Source of the DNA: Amborella trichopoda
Taxonomy: Eukaryota > Streptophyta > Magnoliopsida > Amborellales > Amborellaceae
Assembly (NCBI RefSeq): GCF_000471905.2
Contig: NW_006500031.1
Location: forward strand, 5,030,925 to 5,094,924
Length of the DNA: 64,000 nucleotides
Reading direction: 5' to 3'
Shown here: positions 14,301 through 26,035 of the stretch, piece by piece
How the letters are laid out: each line of letters starts with the position of its first letter
How positions within the stretch are numbered: the stretch's first letter is position 1
The notes under the pieces: generated by a model
The model's database searches: none
Told to the model about the DNA's origin: nothing
What the model saw: only the letters and a program-made list of their open reading frames with translations
Position numbers and translations under genes: made by a program

Positions 14301-15286
14301 TGCATTTTAGATATTTTTGTATAGTGGAGGGGCTAGTTGGTACACATGTGGGGCCCCTAGATCTAGACTCACATGTGTGCCACACCCACATGGCTGGGGC
14401 ATGGAGCCCATGGGGTCCACACCTCACATTGGAGGTGGGACTCCCTCCTCTGTTGTTTTATTTTTCTAAAAATAAAAATTGCTTTGTTTGGTAAGGAAAT
14501 CTTTTGCAAAAGATATTTTGTCCATATTTCGTGGGAGTCTCTAAATCTTTGACCAAATCTTTTATCTTTTTGAATTCCTACAATCTTGTGAGAGATATGG
14601 GAGTTCTAGAAGATTAGGTTTTGATTAGTCTTCTCCTAGTTTGACTGAAATAGATATGGGGCAAAGATTCGGAGGATAAAAGGTTCCTAGATTCCTACCT
14701 AAATCGTGATGGCTGATTTATGGAATGGGTGAGTCAGATTTAATCCTCCCACTTCATAGATTTCCTAAAATCCTAATAGTCTTGATGAGTCACAAATTGG
14801 ATAGGCATACTTAGGCCCCTTGGGGCCTATATCAGCAGGGGATCCTCCATCATTCTCTGCACCCCATTGTAATCTCTCTCTCTCTCTCNNNNNNNNNNNN
14901 NNNNNNNNNNNNNNNNNNNNNNNNNNNNNNNNNNNNNNNNNNNNNNNNNNNNNNNNNNNNNNNNNNNNNNNNNNNNNNNNNNNNNNNNNNNNNNNNNNNN
15001 NNNNNNNNNNNNNNNNNNNNNNNNNNNNNNNNNNNNNNNNNNNNNNNNNNNNNNNNNNNNNNNNNNNNNNNNNNNNNNNNNNNNNNNNNNNNNNNNNNNN
15101 NNNNNNNNNNNNNNNNNNNNNNNNNNNNNNNNNNNNNNNNNNNNNNNNNNNNNNNNNNNNNNNNNNNNNNNNNNNNNNNNNNNNNNNNNNNNNNNNNNNN
15201 NNNNNNNNNNNNNNNNNNNNNNNNNNNNNNNNNNNNNNNNNNNNNNNNNNNNNNNNNNNNNNNNNNNNNNNNNNNNNNNNNNNNNN

Positions 15287-15344
<58 letters not shown>

Positions 15345-16107
15345 CTCACTCCTCCATACCTTGTGCTCTCTATCTCTCTCTAGTCTCCGAAGGGTGGCAT
15401 GCGCCGGTCTAGACTACTAGGGGTGGCACGCCACCCAAAGATAACAAAGAGGGGCATGGCCAGCCCACAGTAAGACCAAGGGAGGTGTGTTTCGATGCAT
15501 GCCCCAAAGATGCCCAAAGGGTTATAGAAACCCTAATCTAGTTGATGCTTTTAAAACCCTAGATTTGTGAGGTATTGCCTAAGGAAGCTTTCCAACTCAG
15601 AAAATTAGTAGGGCCATTAGGATCGTAGTGCGCCATCAGTCAGGAAACTGGTTGTGGGGTGTACTGAGTCTTAAGCAGGTGACTCTAGGCAAATCCAAGT
15701 CTTCCGGGCTGTTTGGGTTTATTTTTCAATTATTCTTTGCTTGTTTATTTGAATTTTCAGGAACACTATTTGTACTAAAATAGATAGTCAAAGCTTGTTT
15801 CTCAATTTTGGATCGTGTTTATTCTATTTGGCAGTAAAAAGAAAGATCCTAGGTTGTATTTAGGGGTTTATTTATTGTTTACTGCAGTGTTTTGTGGCAC
15901 TTGTAAATTGAACTCAGATACATTAATAAAAGAAAAAGAAAAAATGGTTTCTATACAGCTGCAACCCTAACTGTTGAAGTTGGGTTGCAGTCATCTCCAC
16001 CGTCTACTTCTTGGACGGTGAGGATTTCACACTCCACCCAAGAATAAAAAACAAGGGCTTCCCGTTCCCAGTTATTAGACTTTTTAAGAAAAAAAAGACC
16101 CATTCGT

Positions 16108-16138
<31 letters not shown>

Positions 16139-19100
16139 CCATGTTTTCCTCTTTTCAGTCTCCTCTCCTATTTTCAATCGCCAAAGATGTGTGGATAGAA
16201 TCAAAAACTTCAACAAAGCTTCAAGAGAAAAAAAAAAAAACGCAAGCAGCCCCTGTACAAAGCTTGGCTTGTCATCTGCAAGAGAATTTGAAGAGAGGGA
16301 TAATGGATATAGACTAGAGAGAATGAGGATATTGTGTTAGAGAGAGAAAGGAAAGGATAATGTGGTTGTGCTACTATTTTTTCCTAAAATGGCAGCCTTC
16401 ATCAAACCCAACATTAAACACGGACCGAATCAAAATTCTTTGATTAAGAAAATCAAATATTCAGACTGATTTGGCGCCATGTTCTCCATGAATTCATCTC
16501 TATAAAGTATGGGCACAGCCCCATGCCTCAATAACATTCACCAAAAGACTAGAGAGAGAAAGTGAGAGAGGTTTGTGGAAAGATAGAGAGAGACCTGTAG
16601 AAGACTATACTAGAGGGAGGATCTTGTTGTTGAAACGGTTTCACAACCAAAAGCTTGAGAGAGAGGGCACTTGTTGTAAAACTGACCAAACCCAACTTAC
16701 CAATTTCAATTGAAGGACTAAGATAGAGAGAGAAACCAATATTGAGAGAGAGTATTTTGCAGGACAATCCCCAAGATTAACATTATGATTCGCTTTTACC
16801 TGCGTTTCTTTGTTTTCAGATCAAGCTAGAGATATGGAGGTGATCTTGAGAAATGGAGCTAGAGATATGGCGGTGATCTTGAGAAATGGAGAGATGTGAT
16901 CTTGAGCTGAAAGATCTAATCTATTATATTCTCTTGGCTACCTGCCCTTGATTTGCAGATGGGGTTCTTAGAGCTTAAACACATGGGGTTTTTAGAGCTT
17001 GAAATAGATCGCCATTGATTTGCCGAAAGAGAGGCGTTCTAGAAGTACTAGAGAGAAAGAAATGGAGGAAAAAAAGAAGAAGAAAGAACTGGAGCGTCCA
17101 GTTTCTTGGTTGGACTTCTCCTATTTCCTTCTTAATATCCACCATGTATTTTATTGGACGGTAGATATGGTTGCAACCTTAAATGTAGGAATAAGTTTGT
17201 AACCGTATATAAACTTTTCCCTATATATACAGGAAAACTCTTCCCAACACGTATAGGCGAAAATGAACAGTGATTTCACCTACCCTTATCACCATCAAAA
17301 CTTCATTGTACGGTCACAGTTATCCCGTAGTGTTTCAATTTTCATTTGTTTCCTACAAATCTAAATTACTTGAAATTTGGAGCATGTGTACCTCTTAGTG
17401 AGACGCACCTAATAAAAATATCTAAAAAATATAAATTGATCAAAATACCCTCCGTAAATTTTTGGGGGTATTTTGATCAATTTATATTTTGCGAATTATT
17501 TTTTTCATATTTTTATTAGGTGCGCCTGACTAAGATGTACACACGCTACAAATTTCAGATCCTTCCGATTAGTAAAAAAAAAAAAGAAATGAAAAATTAA
17601 ACACTACTGGACAATTATGACTGTGTGATGAAGTTTGGATGGTGATGAGGGTAGGCCAAATCACTGTTCATTTTCGCCTAGAGGCATTTTGTAGTATCTT
17701 CCATATACATATATACATAAAAAGACAAACATCTGCAACAGTAAAGATTCTCTTGAACGATGTGACTAATTTCGGGTCAAATCACCCGCCTGACGTGTCT
17801 CCTCCTCCTTCGCTGTTGTTCGCACGTACCGCTCACACAGACCACCTAAGATTCGCCATGTCGCCATCCGTCACCATCGCAGACAACCCGCTATCTTCTG
17901 CACCAACCACGTACCCCTCTTCAGCAAGAATTGGAGGTTCTGGTTCTCGAAAAGAATGAGTACTTGAAGTACCTGAGATGGATGCATTATCCATAATTCT
18001 ATTATTTGTGGTGAACTGTATTTCAATATTTCCGTCGGTATATTCAATAATTTTGTCTGGAATATTTTGAGTGGGATTCCTATCTCAATGAACAAACAAA
18101 ACAACAAATATTAACTAATACTCGACAATGGACAGCAAAAAATGAACACAACCAGGATATGGTATATTCTGAAAGTGATGCTGTCAATTCCTTAATCTAT
18201 ACAATTGCCCTTTATTTTATAGGAAATACTTCAATACTTGCAGCACGAACTGCTGATCTTTTATTTATTCGACGATGTCCAACAGAGCAAAATCTTTTCA
18301 AAATATTTGCCCCTCATACTACTGCACCAGCTACATCAGAAGAGACAGTACAATCTGGCAATCCTTTGCTAGATGATTTTAGTCAGAGACCCGATGAGTA
18401 GCTCGGCCCGATATCATCTCATCCAAAGACAAGACGTTTTCGCTACAAAGATTCGTTTTGTTCCTTACTTTGCATGCAGGATACGACATGCCACAAGATC
18501 TACCCTACTACTTTTATAATAAATATGAAAAGATTACAGAGTTATATACGAATAATTGTTGTAAAATTGTAACATAGAAGAGAAAAACAAATAGAATAAT
18601 TAAAACAGGGAACTAAGATATATCGAATATGATCCAAGAAGTATGAGTATAATCGCAGATTTTGAATGTAAAAACAAACTTAAATTGCATAACTTACTGA
18701 TTACAAATACAGAGACTTGCAAATCTCTTCCACTCAGAGGGATAATAAGAAGGTAAAGAAGATAGATTACATTCACACATTCTAAAAAGAAGTCATATGG
18801 AAGTTACCGACTTTGATGGTGTACAAGTGTCGATGACTGTAAAAGCCTAACCTACTGTCTACAGAATGAAAGAAGAAGGTGAGAAGAAAAGAGAGAAGAG
18901 AGAGAATATGAGAGAGCAGAGAGAATATGAAGAACTATGAGAGCTTGCTTCTTGATAAGGCTTGTTGCTTCCTTGATGCAGTCTGCCTTCTTCTTTTGGC
19001 AGAGTGGGTATTTATAGAGGATCGTCGGAGGAGAGCAAGTGGCTAGGATTGATTGCTTGGTGACGAAGGAAACCCTAGTGGCTGCTATTCGTTTGCTTGA

Positions 19101-22100
19101 CGAAGAAGGAATGTGAAGATAAGATTCTTGCTGAAGAGGGGTACGTGGTTGGTGCAGAAGATAGCTGGTTGTCGGTGATGGTGACAGATGGCGACATGGC
19201 GAATCTTAGGTGGTCTGTGTGAGCGGTACGTGCGAACAACAGCGAAGGAGGAGGAGACACGTCAGGCGGGTGATTTGACCCGAAATTAGTCACATCGTTC
19301 AAGAGAATCTTTACTGATGCAGATGTTTGTCTTTTTATGTAAGGGAAATATTTTTGTCGTAGCATTTGCTAGTGGGATCTCATCTGATGGTTGAAGAAGG
19401 AATCTTTACTGTGCATGATATGACTCCAATTTAGTCAAATCAGCTAAAGAGGAATATTTGATGTAGCTTGTATCCTGTATGCAAAGTAAGGAACAAAACG
19501 AATCTTTGCAGCGAAAACGTCTTGTCTTTGGATGAGATGATATCGGGCCGAGCTACTCATCGGGTCTCTGACTAAAATCGTCTAGCAAAGGATTGTCAGA
19601 TTGTACTGTCTCTTCTGATGTAGCTAGTGCAGTAGTATCAGGGGCAAATATTTGAAAAGATTTTGCTCTATTTCTTCTAATGTAGCATTAGGGTGTGATT
19701 GCTTCATTTTTTTCAGATAGGCCGAAAAAGTGGGTAAACTGACTGTATTATATGCTGGTGGGCTTAATACATTGGTTTGAGGGGGTATTCGTTTCAGGGA
19801 TAAGGAGGCAGGATCAGTACTGAAGATGTCCCACCATTTGATTTTGAGGGTTTTGCCAAGCTTGGGAATATACTCATAATTGCTCGTATTATTTTCAGAA
19901 ATAGAGTAATCCCATTTGAGAATCCAGGGTATCTGATAGATTGCCATGAAATAAAGATGGAAATCTTCTAGGTCGGTACAAGTATTATATTGTACAAATT
20001 TAGTCTGGAATGCCTAAAATTTATCAGGTAGAATTTGAGTCTGTGATCTCCATAGTAAGAACCAATGGCCAAACCAGTTTGGGAATCTTTCAAGGATGGG
20101 AAGTTTGAATTGTAAATACCAGGAATGAGTATTATTGGGATTCTGGTAAAAGAACACGTTGTGCCATGCATCGATATATTCAGCATATTTATAATATTTA
20201 TATTGGAATTTAGGGTTTAGTAATTTTTTCCCTTGAAGGGGATTGCATCCCCAATCATCATAAGAAAGTAGTTTTTTTTATTTGAAATTTAGAATAGGCA
20301 TATACTTTAGTTGTGCCTTGGTAGAAATGGACTATTGAAACCGAACCGGTTTCCATGAGAATGGCTTCATACCATTCACGAGTTTTGATTCCATATGAAG
20401 GATTTAGATGGTTGATAAGATAAAGGGGAGCTATTTTATTTGGGTCAAGTTGTGCATGAGTATCAGAAATAGGTATGTCTGAGAGGAAGGCTGTGTCTAC
20501 ATAGACTGATTTGGCAGAGGTAAATGGTTTTTTATTTGGATATGTTGCCGGGGTAAACGCCGGACATGGAGTTGGTATTGGACTTTGAGGAGGAGTTTGT
20601 AACAAGTACTCAGGTATATTTGAAGATATGAGAGGTGACATAGGTGTCAGGTTTAAAGAAGAATGGATCGGCATAAGAGGCCCAAACATATTGCTAGGTA
20701 CTATTTCCATAGGTTGTTTTCCTTTTTTGGTATTTGAAGATTGAGGATTATTCATATTGTTATGCTTATTATCAAGAAAGAGTTGCAAACCGTAGGAGGA
20801 AAAGCCGTAGGATGAGATTGTATTGTCCTTAGTGTGCTAAGGATATGTACGGTCCCCCCTGCAAAAATTTACGGGTTAAAAAGTCAGGTAAAGAATTAGT
20901 AGAACCGTGAAGATGCTCAATAGAAAAATCAAAGGCAGATAAAATAGCCTGCCACCTGGCGAATATTTGTTTGGAGACAAAGTTTTGAACATCTTTTTGC
21001 AGAATGTCTTTAGCGGCTTTACAATCGGTGCGAATAAGAAAGTGTTGATTTAAAATATCAGTCTGGAATTTACAAACACAATGAATAATAGCAAGTAATT
21101 CTTTTTTGACAGTAGAATAATTCTTTTGAGTTGGATTCCGGGCTTTGGAAGTAAAGCTTATTAATTGTTCTTTAGAATTAATAGATTGTTTTCATATACC
21201 ACCGAGTCCTAATTCAGAAGCATCGCATTCAATGATTTTAGAAGCTGTTGGATCAGATAAAGTTAAACATGGAAGTTCTTTGGCCTTAAGTTTAAGTCGT
21301 TGTACAGCCAAGGTATGAATATTCGTCCAAGGTGGAGGATTCTTCTTTAATCGGTCATATAAAGGTTTAGCATCAAGAGCTAGATTTTGGTAAAAATCAC
21401 TTATATAATTGAGACATCCTAAAAATCGTTGTAATTCAGTTTTGTCTAAAATTTTGTCAGGAAATTTATCAGCCAAGAGAATAGATCTATCAATTGGGAT
21501 AATGGTCCCTTGATTTATATTGTGTCCTAAAAATCTAATTTTTGTTTGAAAAGGATTTATCTTTTTAGCAGAAACTACTAATCCAGCATTTTTAACTGTA
21601 TGGATGAAAGTATGAAGATGTTTAAAATGTTGTTCAAGAGATTCAAAAAATACGAGGACATCATCAATATAAACTATCATGAATTTGTAAAAGGGATTAA
21701 AGATATCATTCATTATATAATAATTTCTGATGGTACCTCTATAAAATTTGAATTTCTTGATAAACCCAAAATTAAAGAAATCAATACTGTCAAACAAAAT
21801 ATCAAACAAAAAGAAAATTTTATAGGATCATTACAACTTGAAATCAAACATAAGATTATCAGTTAAAAACTCCAAACTAATGATATGATTCAAAAAATAT
21901 AACAACTCAAAAGTTTTATTGAAAATGAAATATGTAATGATTTACCAAACGCCTTTTGGCATAAAAAACAACATATTGTTGGATTACCATATGAACCAAA
22001 TTTTAGTGAAACAAAAATACCGACAAGAGCTAGACCAGTTCAAATGAACACAGAATTATTATAAACATGTCATCATGAAATAAAAGATTTACTCCATAAG

Positions 22101-25100
22101 AAACTTATACGTCCTAGTTCATCTCCCTGGAGCTGCTCTGCTTTCTATGTCAATAAAAATGCTGAGCAAGAACGAGGAGTTCCAAGATTAGTCATTAATT
22201 ATAAACCCCTCAATAAAGTCTTACAATGGATTCGATATCCCATTCCAAATAAAAAAGATTTACTCGATAGACTCTTACATGCTGTAATCTTCTCCAAATT
22301 CGATTTAAAATCTGGTTTTTGGCAAATACAGATAAAAGAAGAAGATAAATATAAAACAGCATTTAATGTCCCTTTTGGACAATATGAATGGAATGTTATG
22401 CCTTTTGGTCTTAAAAATGCTCCATCCGAATTCCAAAAAATAATGAATGATATCTTTAATCCCTTTTACAAATTCATGACAGTTTATATTGATGATGTCC
22501 TCGTATTTTCTGAATCTCTTGAACAACATTTTAAACATCTTCATACTTTCATCCATACAGTTAAAAATGCTGGATTAGTAGTTTCTATTAAAAAGATAAA
22601 TCTTTTTCAAACAAAAATTAGATTTTTAGGACACAATATAAATCAAGGGACCATTATCCCAATTGATAGATCTATTCTCTTTGCTGATAAATTTCCTGAC
22701 AAAATTTTAGACAAAACTGAATTACAACGATTTTTAGGATGTCTCAATTATATAAGTGATTTTTACCCAAATCTAGCTCTTGATGCTAAACCTTTATATG
22801 ACCGATTAAAGAAGAATCCTCTACCGTAGATGGATGTTCATACCTTGGCTGTACAACGACTTAAACTTAAGGCCAAAGAACTTCCATGTTTAACTTTATC
22901 TGATCCAACAGCTTCTAAAATCATTGAATGCGATGCTTCTGAAATAGGACTCGGTGGTATATTAAAACAATCTATTAATTCTAAAGAACAATTAATACGC
23001 TTTACTTCCAAAGCCTGGAATCCAACTCAAAAGAATTATTCTACTGTCAAAAAAGAATTACTTGCTATTATTCATTGTGTTTGTAAATTTCAGACTGATA
23101 TTTTCAATCAACACTTTCTTATTCGCACCGATTGTAAAGCCGCTAAAGACATTCTGCAAAAAGATGTTCAAAACCTTGTTTCCAAACAAATATTCGCCCG
23201 GTGGCAGGCTATTTTATCTGCCTTTGATTTTTCTATTGAGCATCTTCACGGTTCTACTAATTCTTTACCTGACTTTTTAACCCGTAAATTTTTGCAGGGG
23301 GGACCGTACATATCCTTAGCACACTAAGGACAATACAATCTCATCCTACGGCTTTTCCTCCTACGGTTTGCAACTCTTTCTTGATAATAAGCATAACAAT
23401 ATGAATAATCCTCAATCTTCAAATACCAAAAAAGGAAAACAACCTATGGAAATAGTACCTAGCAATATGTTTGGGCCTCTTATGCCGATCCATTCTTCTT
23501 TAAACCTGACACCTATGTCACCTCTCATATCTTCAAATATACCTGAGTACTTGTTACAAACTCCTCCTCAAAGTCCAATACCAACTCCATGTCCGGTGTT
23601 TTCCCCGGCAACATATCCAAATAAAAAACCATTTACCTCTGCCAAATCAGTCTATGTAGACACAGCCTTCCTCTCAGACATACCTATTTCTGATACTCAT
23701 GCACAACTTGACCCAAATAAAATAGCTCCCCTTTATCTTATCAACCATCTAAATCCTTCATATGGAATCAAAACTCGTGAATGGTATGAAGCCATTCTCA
23801 TGGAAACCGGTTCGGTTTCAATAGTCCATTTCTACCAAGGCACAACTAAAGTATATGCCTATTCTAAATTTCAAATAAAAAAAACTACTTTCTTATGATG
23901 ATTGGGGATGCAATCCCCTTCAAGGGAAAAAATTATTAAACCCTGAATTCCAATATAAATACTATAAATATGCTGAATATATCAATGCATGGCACAAAGT
24001 GTTCTTTTACCAGAATCCCAATAATACTCATTCCTGGTATGTACAATTCAAACTTCACATCCTTGAAAGATTCCCAAACTGGTTTGGCCATTGGTTCTTA
24101 CTATGGGGATCACAGACTCAAATTCTACCTGATAAATTTCAGGCATTCCAGACTAAATTTGCACAATATAATACTTGTACCGACCTAGAAGATTTCCATC
24201 TTTATTTCATGGCAATCTATCCGATACCCTGGATTCTCAAATGGGATTACTCTATTTCTGAAAATAATACGAGCAATTATGAGTATATTCCCAAGCTTGG
24301 CAAAACCCTCAAAATCAAATGGTGGGACATCTTCAGTACTGATCCTGCCTCCTTATCCCTGAAACGAAAACCCGTCAAACCAATGTATTAAGCCCACCAG
24401 CATATAATACAGTCAGTTTACCCACTTTTTCGGCCTATCTGAAAAAAATGAAGCAATCACACCCTAATGCTACATTAGAAGAAATAGAGCAAAATCTTTT
24501 CGAAATATTTGCCTCTGATACTACTGCACCAGTTACATCAAAAGAGACAGTACAATCTGACAATCCTTTGCTAGACGATTTTAGTCAGAGACCCGATGAG
24601 TAGCTCGGCCCGATATCATCTCATCCAAAGACAAGACGTTTTCGCTGCAAAGATTCGTTTTGTTCCTTACTTTGCATACAGGATACGACAAGCTACATCA
24701 AATATTCCTCTGTAGCTGATTTGACTAAATTGGAGTCATATCATGCACAGTAAAGATTCCTTCTTCAACCATCAGATGAGATCCCATTAGCAAATGCTAC
24801 GACAAAAATATTTCCCTTACATAAAAAGACAAACATCTGCAACAGTAAAGATTCTCTTGAACGATGTGACTAATTTCGGGTCAAATCACCCGCCTGACGT
24901 GTCTCCTCCTCCTTCGTTGTTGTTCGCACGTACCGCTCACACAGACCACCTAAGATTCGCCATGTCGCCATCCGTCACCATCACCGACAACCAGTTATCT
25001 TCTGCACCAACCACGTACCCCTCTTCAGCAAGAATCTTATCTTCACATTCCTTCTTCGTCAAGCAAACGAATAGCAGCCACTAGAGTTTCCTTCGTCACC

Positions 25101-25988
25101 AAGCAATCAATCCTAGCCACTTGCTCTCCTCCAACGATCCTCTATAAATACCCACTCTGCTAAAAGAAGAAGGCAGACTGCTTCAAGGAGCAACAAGCCT
25201 TATCAAGAAGCAAGCTCTCATAGTTCTTCATATTCTCTCTGCTCTCTCATATTCTCTCTCCTCTCTTTTCTTCTCACCTTCTTCTTTCATTCTGTAGACA
25301 GTAGGTTAGGCTTTTACAGTCATCGACACTTGTACACCATCAAAGTCGGTAACTTCCATATGACTTCTTTTTAGAATGTGTGAATGTAATCTATCTTCTT
25401 TACCTTCTTGTTATCCCTCTGAGTGGAAGAGATTTGCAAGTCTCTGTATTTGTAATCAGTAAGTTATGCAATTTAAGTTTGTTTTTACATTCAAAATCTG
25501 CGATTATACTCATACTTCTTGGATCATATTCGATATATCTTGGTTCCCTGTTTTAATTATTCTATTTGTTTTTCTCGTCTATGTTACAATTTTACAACAA
25601 TTATTCGTATATAACTCTGTAATCTTTTCATATTTATTATAAAAGTAGTAGGGTAGATCTTGCGGCAAAATTGATATCAGAGCCAACCCTGTTTTAGAGA
25701 TCTAACAGTTACTACTAGTTCGTCTATCTTAAGAAACTTAATAAATTAATCCATTAAAGAAAGTTGGTCCGAGAATTGAGGTTAGAGACGCTCAGGACAC
25801 CCAGTCAGTTGACCGTTTAGGCCAGGAGAGCCGCTGAGGTCTAGAAGACGTAAGAGGTAGTCAAAGAGGACTGTCCAGATAACACTCAACCGCAACCTAA
25901 TAATGGAAAAATTTATTCAGAATCTGACGGATAAAACAACTAGTACAACTAATAGAACTCTAAGGATCAAAAACAAAGAAGAAATTGT

Positions 25989-26035
<47 letters not shown>

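Larger units (their letters stand above)
7310..15935 (+). mobile_element. Decayed Ty1/copia LTR retrotransposon (element 1)
   Basis: Two long direct repeats (about 7310-9085 and 13039-15935) flank a PBS-like site, gag, integrase, reverse transcriptase and RNase H remnants in the copia order (integrase before RT), all on +. Every domain is broken by stops or frameshifts. The 5' LTR lacks the first 130 bp or so of the 3' LTR. The element lies in the 21-kb MAP intron in sense orientation. The LTRs have diverged by many substitutions and indels, so the insertion is old. It is the same lineage as the reverse-strand element at 45.4-52.1 kb. Confidence 0.85.
13039..15935 (+). repeat. 3' LTR of copia element 1
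   Basis: It starts TGTTGGGGTTTGTGGCC after the PPT and is collinear with 7310-9085 from about 13170. It is longer than the 5' LTR because it holds a hAT-type MITE (13465-14010) and an expanded CT tract with an assembly gap. The right end near ACATTAATAAAAGAAAAAGAA is approximate. Confidence 0.8.
18489..21720 (-). repeat. Left arm of a 3.2-kb pararetroviral inverted repeat
   Basis: This is the reverse complement of 22440-25667 along its whole length. Paired coordinates sum to 44156-44160 at every landmark (ORF starts, TATA box, arm ends), so almost no net indels separate the arms. In viral sense it carries, from right to left, RT, RNase H, second ORF, promoter and leader. Confidence 0.93.
22440..25667 (+). 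repeat. Right arm of the pararetroviral inverted repeat
   Basis: It pairs with 18489-21720. It starts inside the RT coding region (AATGAATGATATC) and ends in the leader just before the PBS (GGGTAGATCTTGCGGCA). Symmetry centre at about 22079. Confidence 0.93.
17714..25990. mobile_element. Rearranged endogenous pararetrovirus (Caulimoviridae; florendovirus/petuvirus-like)
   Basis: The block carries reverse transcriptase and RNase H of the caulimovirid type (YIDDVLVF box, [13 protein letters not shown]), a second ORF after pol, a viral-type promoter with TATAAATA, a long leader and a tRNA-Met PBS. No LTR or integrase is visible. The gene order pol, second ORF, promoter, PBS fits a circular viral genome. 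It consists of three short rearranged pieces (17714-18488), an inverted repeat (18489-21720 and 22440-25667) and a unique spacer, and ends at a TA microsatellite. All coding parts are interrupted, so it is a fossil. The genus is inferred from memory of the families; the two-ORF layout favours florendoviruses. Confidence 0.8.

Noticed and set aside
14765..15383. Long ORFs running through Ns with Arg-Glu or Ser-Leu repeats
   Set aside because: They are translations of CT/GA microsatellite and gap characters, not genes. The same holds for 45807-46560 and 60848-61579.
18159..18401. 80-codon ORF as an intact gene
   Set aside because: It is a fusion of two unrelated viral segments made by rearrangement.
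18489..25667. The inverted repeat as a pure assembly artefact
   Set aside because: The arms have accumulated different substitutions, for example Trp versus stop at 22827, and have different neighbours, so they are two real sequences, although long-read proof is still wanted.
17714..25990. The viral block as an LTR retrotransposon of the Ty3/gypsy type
   Set aside because: No integrase and no LTR; RT and RNase H wording, promoter position and the second ORF fit Caulimoviridae. The inverted arms are not LTRs because they are in opposite orientation and contain coding sequence.
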